Source: Nocardia iowensis (GTDB lineage Bacteria > Actinomycetota > Actinomycetes > Mycobacteriales > Mycobacteriaceae). Taken from it: 64,000 bases of DNA. The DNA lies in contig NZ_CP078145.1 of NCBI RefSeq assembly GCF_019222765.1, forward strand, positions 4,650,001 to 4,714,000, given 5' to 3'. Both the position numbers and the translations under genes were made by a program. The notes beneath the pieces are model-generated. The model searched no databases. It had not been told where the DNA came from and saw nothing but the letters and a program-made list of their open reading frames with translations. This document shows positions 60,588-64,000 of this stretch, piece after piece. The first letter of the stretch is position 1. Every line of letters begins with the position of its first letter.

Positions 60588-60977
60588 CTACCCGTGGACG
60601 TAGGGCGGCTCAATGACGTGCGACCGCAGCCGGTAGGCGTGGCCCGTGCGGCACGCTGAGGTCTGATCACCCGCGTGCCGCACCGGCTGCTGTAGTCGCG
60701 CCGCGATCCGCTTGGCCAGCAGAATCACCGCCTCCGCCCGCAGCACGCCCAATTCCTCGGCGCAGGCGTCCACCCGCGCCTCGGTGGCCTGGTCATGCAC
60801 CCGCAGTGGGTCGCTGAGCAATTCGTCGAGTTCCATACCCGCCCTGGCCTGGGCGCGGGTCAGCGCGCGGTCGGCCAACCAGCTCAGCCGCCAGGTGTCG
60901 GCGTCCTCGGTGTCGCGGTAGGCGGATTCCGGGGTGAGGTCGCTGGTGATCGTCCATTCGGTGCTGTGAAGGGTCAT
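60588..60977 (-). CDS. Small protein with WRLSWL-LTRxQARAGMELDE motif (paralogue 1)
   Basis: The protein has 129 residues and no membrane segment. It shares with the gene at 61024 the core WRLSWL-x4-LTRAQARAGMELDELL (about 31-55), then a helix-rich stretch (DACAEELGVLRAEAVILL). The C-terminal part (about 90-129) is found only in this copy. I recall similar motifs in many actinobacterial small proteins but know no function. ATG 60977 has GGAGG 5 nt upstream. It converges with the first PfkB-fold gene. Confidence 0.7.
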   Translation of the reverse strand: MTLHSTEWTITSDLTPESAYRDTEDADTWRLSWLADRALTRAQARAGMELDELLSDPLRVHDQATEARVDACAEELGVLRAEAVILLAKRIAARLQQPVRHAGDQTSACRTGHAYRLRSHVIEPPYVHG

Positions 60978-61023
60978 TGCTGCCTCCGATACAACGGATC
61001 GAGCGTGGTCGGCTCGACGTTCA

Positions 61024-61311
61024 TCACGAATGCCTGTCGTGCATCCGGTCGTGCAGCAACGCCAGTGCCTGCTGCACGCTGAGTCCCAGTTCGCCGGCGA
61101 GCGCGTCGGCCCGCGCCTGCGCCTGCGGATTCGCGGCCGAGTCCGGCCCGCTGAGGATCTCGTCCAATTCCATTCCGGCCCTGGCCTGTTCACGGGTGAG
61201 CCGGTTCGGCAACCAACTCAGCCGCCAGGCCGGTTCCGCGCCGGACCCCCGGCATGCCCACTCGAGCGTGCCGCTGCTGGTCATCGACCGGCTGTTCTCG
61301 TAGATCGTCAC
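61024..61311 (-). CDS. Small protein with WRLSWL-LTRxQARAGMELDE motif (paralogue 2)
   Basis: The protein has 95 residues. The core WRLSWLPNRLTREQARAGME (about 29-48) continues DEIL as in its neighbour, then LAGELGLSVQQALALLHDR, again like the neighbour's helix. GTG 61311 has GGAG about 7 nt upstream. The gap to the next gene is 46 nt, so the two paralogues form one unit. Longer versions extending upstream are low-complexity and unlikely. Function is unknown. Confidence 0.68.
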   Translation of the reverse strand: MTIYENSRSMTSSGTLEWACRGSGAEPAWRLSWLPNRLTREQARAGMELDEILSGPDSAANPQAQARADALAGELGLSVQQALALLHDRMHDRHS

Positions 61312-61484
61312 GGCATGTCTCCATCGTGGAGGAGCCGTCGCCGAATAACGCCGACCCGTGCGGAAGGCGCGACCGGGTGACACGGAATACGGGTCGGGCC
61401 GGGCAATGCTTCTTCTTGGCGCGGCGGAGCGGGCAACGTACTGAGGCTGGCTGGGGCGAGTGTGGCGGGCGCGCGGTTTCTGGC

Positions 61485-61583
61485 CTACACCGCGTGCAGG
61501 CCCGGCTCGCGCTCGGTGTCGGCGCCGACGCGGCGGTGCAGCCTGCGTCGCCGGATCTGCCGGATCTGCTGAATCATTCTCAT
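61485..61583 (-). CDS. Possible 32-residue basic peptide
   Basis: The frame begins ATG 61583 and stops at TAG 61485. The peptide starts MRMIQQIRQIRRRR and is strongly basic in its first half, then acidic (GADTEREPG). A good ribosome site GGGAGGG lies 7 nt upstream, which is the main reason for the call. It is oriented like the two small-protein genes. It is short enough to arise by chance. Confidence 0.4.
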   Translation of the reverse strand: MRMIQQIRQIRRRRLHRRVGADTEREPGLHAV

Positions 61584-61640
61584 CACCAGGCCCTCCCGAG
61601 TTCTCTGGTGGGGCGACGGGATCGCCATGACCAGTGTGGC

Positions 61641-61690
61641 ATTTGCCGTTCTCAATGGTCAATTGCCGTTGTAGTTTGGTAATTGCCAGT
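61641..61690. promoter_or_regulatory. Three direct repeats with exact 20-bp period
   Basis: ATTTGCCGTT (61641), AATTGCCGTT (61661) and AATTGCCAGT (61681) are spaced exactly 20 bp, about two helical turns. They lie in an AT-richer patch of the divergent promoter region and look like binding sites for a cooperatively acting regulator. Confidence 0.6.
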
Positions 61691-61770
61691 TCATGTCCCG
61701 GCTAAACCGCCTATTGTGAGCAACCGGACATCACGATCAACTACAGCCACACGGAGGGTGGAGCGCACAG

Positions 61771-63252
61771 ATGGTCCCGCAGGACTCGGCCACGGTCGCC
61801 GTTCGCAACATCCTCACCCGGCTGGGCAAGCGCTCCGGCTTGAGTTCGGATCGGTTGCGTACCACCGAGATCGATGTCGCGCCCCTGCTCGACCTGCTGG
61901 TGGTCCGGCAGCACGCGCACCGCGCCGGGATCGAGCGGGAGGACGCGGTGCTGCCGGTGGTCCGCGAGCTGGCCCGGCACCTGAATCCGTCGTCGATGCT
62001 GATCGTCGACGCCGTGCTGTCGCTGGGGCTGTTGCGGGAAACCACCCCGCCCGGCGTCGATCTCGACCGGCTCTACGCCCCCGACCTCGGCGAGCGCCGC
62101 GAGTATCTGGCCGAGCACTGGCAGCTGCTGCACGAATCCTTGTGCGCCAACCCCATTCCGCCCGCCCCGAGCGTGCGGTCGCTGCGCGGCACCCAGGAAT
62201 GGCGCGCGTTCACCGAGCTCGCGGGCCTGCTCGCCAACGAATCGGTCTACGGCTCGGGACCCGCGCACACGCCGAGCCCGCCGGAAACCGTTGCCGCACC
62301 GCCGGTTCGGGGCATTGTCACGGTCTTCGGCGACGCGGTGATCGATCATATCTACCGCGTCGACCATGTCCCACCGGTCGGCACATCCACTCCGGGTAAC
62401 TTCGAAGAGCACCCGGGCGGCAAGGGACTCAACCGTGCCGTGGCCGCCGCACGGCTCGGGCTGCAGGTCCGGCTGATCACCGCCGTCGGCGACGACGAGG
62501 CGGGTAGGCGCGTGCTGGACTATCTGCGCGCCGAGAACGTCGACACCGACCTGGTGAAGGTCGTGCCGTACGCACCGACCCCGGTGACCGCGGTGCTGAT
62601 CACCAGCACCGGCGCGGCGAGCAATATCGGCTGCAAGGACGACCGCATCCGGCTGAGCACCCAGGACCTGCGCAGCCCGGTGATCCGCGCCGCGATCAGC
62701 TCGTCCGACGCGGTCCTGGTGACCTTCGAACAGCCGAGCGCGGTGATCGAGCAGGTCATGGCCGCGGTACGGCGGCTGGATTCGCGACCGCTGCTTATGG
62801 TGCATCCGGCGCCGAAAGTCGATCTGCCGCAATACCTTTACCAGTACCTGGGCGTCGTGGACTATCTCGCGGGCACCAGCGCGGACCTGGCCGCCATGGT
62901 TCCGGAGGTGCACGCGGGCTCCACCGCGGACAACGCCCAGCGGTTGCGCGCGCTCGGCGTCCGGTCGGTGTGCGCGATCGAGGACTTCCAGTGCACGGTC
63001 TGGTCGGATCAAGTCAACGTGGCGATTCCGCCCTTCCCCGCGGCACTCGAAGACTCCCCCGGCGCTCAGGCTGCCTTCGCCGCCGCGCTGGTATATCGTC
63101 TCGTTTCGACGCGCCGCCCCGCCGGAGAACAGGACTACGTCTGGGCGACTGCCGCGATGGTGGCGACGCAATCTTTCGGGGATGTCCCGGGTGCGATGCC
63201 ACTTGCCACAGAGATCGATCGAATCGTCAGACTCGCTTCGGAGGAGCATTGA
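61771..63252 (+). CDS. Two-domain protein: unknown helical domain plus catalytically altered PfkB fold (paralogue 2)
   Basis: The protein has 493 residues. The N-terminal domain (about 1-165) is predicted helical and not recognised (NILTRLGKRSGLSSDRLRTT, VLPVVRELARHLNP, DLDRLYAPDLGERREYL). A linker rich in Pro follows. The PfkB domain (about 183-493) has GDAVIDHIYR, GGKGLNRAVAAARLG (about 214) and, in place of DTxGAGDAF, the sequence DSPGAQAAF (about 427), so Gly and the catalytic Asp are lost as in paralogue 1. The stop overlaps the TTG start of the GTP cyclohydrolase gene. A GGAGGG ribosome site lies upstream of ATG 61771. Confidence 0.78.
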   Translation: MVPQDSATVAVRNILTRLGKRSGLSSDRLRTTEIDVAPLLDLLVVRQHAHRAGIEREDAVLPVVRELARHLNPSSMLIVDAVLSLGLLRETTPPGVDLDRLYAPDLGERREYLAEHWQLLHESLCANPIPPAPSVRSLRGTQEWRAFTELAGLLANESVYGSGPAHTPSPPETVAAPPVRGIVTVFGDAVIDHIYRVDHVPPVGTSTPGNFEEHPGGKGLNRAVAAARLGLQVRLITAVGDDEAGRRVLDYLRAENVDTDLVKVVPYAPTPVTAVLITSTGAASNIGCKDDRIRLSTQDLRSPVIRAAISSSDAVLVTFEQPSAVIEQVMAAVRRLDSRPLLMVHPAPKVDLPQYLYQYLGVVDYLAGTSADLAAMVPEVHAGSTADNAQRLRALGVRSVCAIEDFQCTVWSDQVNVAIPPFPAALEDSPGAQAAFAAALVYRLVSTRRPAGEQDYVWATAAMVATQSFGDVPGAMPLATEIDRIVRLASEEH

Positions 63253-63965
63253 CCACACCTGTGTCCAGCCTTGCCGACACCGACCACCGGTTTACCCGCA
63301 AGGGGCATGACTTGCAGGTTCGCGTGCTGGACCTGGCGGACGACCGCGAACACGGGCATCTGCTCGTGTTCGGCGATGTCGCCGATGGTTGCCTGGTCCG
63401 GGTGCACTCGCGCTGCCTCTACGGCGAGGCGCTGCGGTCCGACGACTGCGATTGCGGCGCCGAACTCGATGTCGCCCTCGACCTCATCCAGGCCGCGGGT
63501 TCGGGTGTGCTCGTCTATCTGGAGCAGGAGGGACGCGGTGTCGGGCTGATCGCCAAGGCGCGCGGCTATCGCGAGAGCGAGCGAGCGGGCACCGATACCT
63601 TCGCCAGCTATGAGGCACTCGGCTATCCGGCCGACGCCAGAACCTACGACGTAGCGGCCCAGGGGCTGTTGGCGCTCGGCTTGCAGAAGGTGGAACTGCT
63701 CACCAACAATCCGGCCAAGCGGGAAGCGCTGGAACGAGCGGGCATCGCGGTCACCGTGCGGCCGTTGCATACCCGGGTGCTCAGCGAGCGGGCGCGTGAC
63801 TATCTGGAGGCCAAGCGCCGCCGCAGGCAGCACTGGATCCCCACCGACGCGCCGCCGTGGGCGGTCGAGTCGGTACCGGTGATCGCGCCGGAGCCGCAGT
63901 TGCGGCCTGCCGAGGAGGCAGCGCTGACGGTCGTCGGCCCGCCGATCGTCGACGAGGTCGCATAA
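63249..63965 (+). CDS. ribA: Stand-alone GTP cyclohydrolase II
   Basis: GCH II opens the GTP ring to give the first riboflavin precursor. The zinc cysteines Cys56, Cys67 and Cys69 are in HSRCLYGEAL-RSDDCDCGAEL. Then come LEQEGRGVGLIAKARGY with Tyr107 (equivalent to E. coli Tyr105), PADARTYD with the catalytic Asp-x-Arg, and LLTNNPAKREAL. The protein has 238 residues and no DHBP-synthase domain, unlike the usual actinomycete RibBA. TTG 63249 overlaps the TGA of the PfkB-fold gene and has GGAGG 4 nt upstream, so the two are translationally coupled. This suggests a use outside normal riboflavin synthesis. The tail after about 195 is Pro/Ala-rich. Confidence 0.85.
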   Translation: MTTPVSSLADTDHRFTRKGHDLQVRVLDLADDREHGHLLVFGDVADGCLVRVHSRCLYGEALRSDDCDCGAELDVALDLIQAAGSGVLVYLEQEGRGVGLIAKARGYRESERAGTDTFASYEALGYPADARTYDVAAQGLLALGLQKVELLTNNPAKREALERAGIAVTVRPLHTRVLSERARDYLEAKRRRRQHWIPTDAPPWAVESVPVIAPEPQLRPAEEAALTVVGPPIVDEVA

Positions 63966-64000
63966 GCATTACTTCCCGAGTAAGCCGCCCCACTACCCCG

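Larger units (their letters stand above)
61312..61770. other. Divergent regulatory region of the PfkB/RibA cluster
   Basis: About 460 bp between the small-protein unit and the second PfkB-fold gene. It holds a possible 32-codon gene (61485-61583) and three 20-bp-spaced direct repeats (61641-61690). Confidence 0.6.

Noticed and set aside
1..64000. CRISPR arrays, transposases, integrases, tRNA and rRNA genes
   Set aside because: I looked for regularly spaced repeats, TpsiC-arm patterns and recombinase motifs and saw none that held up. The tandem arrays found have no unique spacers.

Overview
The window is about 70% G+C and looks like a chromosomal segment of a mycolic-acid actinomycete, most likely Nocardia or a close relative. 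Supporting markers are the mycothiol ligase MshC, an MMPL transporter, an MTB12-like lipoprotein, a probable F420-type luciferase-like oxidoreductase, many TetR regulators, and many genes that begin 6-8 nt after a TANNNT -10 box (leaderless starts). I saw no rRNA, tRNA, CRISPR array, transposase, integrase or phage gene. The species assignment is an inference from gene content only.

Layout. 1-11,200 holds mixed metabolic and regulatory genes: a truncated luciferase-like oxidoreductase, a fructosamine kinase with a large low-complexity insertion, an MmyB-type regulator, a thioesterase, a frameshifted membrane protein, a LOG-fold protein, a TetR-hydrolase fusion, a frameshifted DUF4153 membrane protein and a two-component system. 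11,800-24,100 holds a P1B-4 metal ATPase, an endonuclease-fold protein, a fluoroacetate-dehalogenase-like enzyme, a secreted S1 protease, an SGNH hydrolase, a copper-handling trio (membrane protein, PCu(A)C chaperone, DyP peroxidase), HdeD, VOC, GT9, ArsR and LytM proteins. 24,300-36,900 holds a molybdopterin oxidoreductase, enoyl-CoA hydratases, three TetR regulators, alpha/beta hydrolases, an antiporter fused to a UBP zinc finger and an AI-2E exporter. 37,000-43,700 holds a Cu-type P-ATPase with a CPD motif behind a CsoR-like operator, a GNAT enzyme, a FadD ligase and a methyltransferase.

43,800-59,460 follows, from memory, the order of the M. tuberculosis Rv2130c-Rv2139 region: mshC, SCO1664-family, DUF3090, histidine phosphatase, uppP, then an LppL-like lipoprotein, DUF5703 and pyrD. 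Between uppP and the lppL-like gene lie an aldo/keto reductase, a heme ABC importer (hmuTUV) behind an IdeR-like box, and a three-gene MMPL operon.

The most unusual part is 59,550-63,970. It holds two paralogous PfkB-fold proteins that both lack the catalytic aspartate of the family's second signature, two paralogous small proteins on the other strand, a possible 32-residue basic peptide, three 20-bp-phased direct repeats in the divergent promoter region, and a stand-alone GTP cyclohydrolase II whose TTG start overlaps the stop of the second PfkB gene. I propose it as a candidate undescribed nucleotide-related system. A second notable feature is a family of about ten dispersed palindromic repeats, found only between genes.
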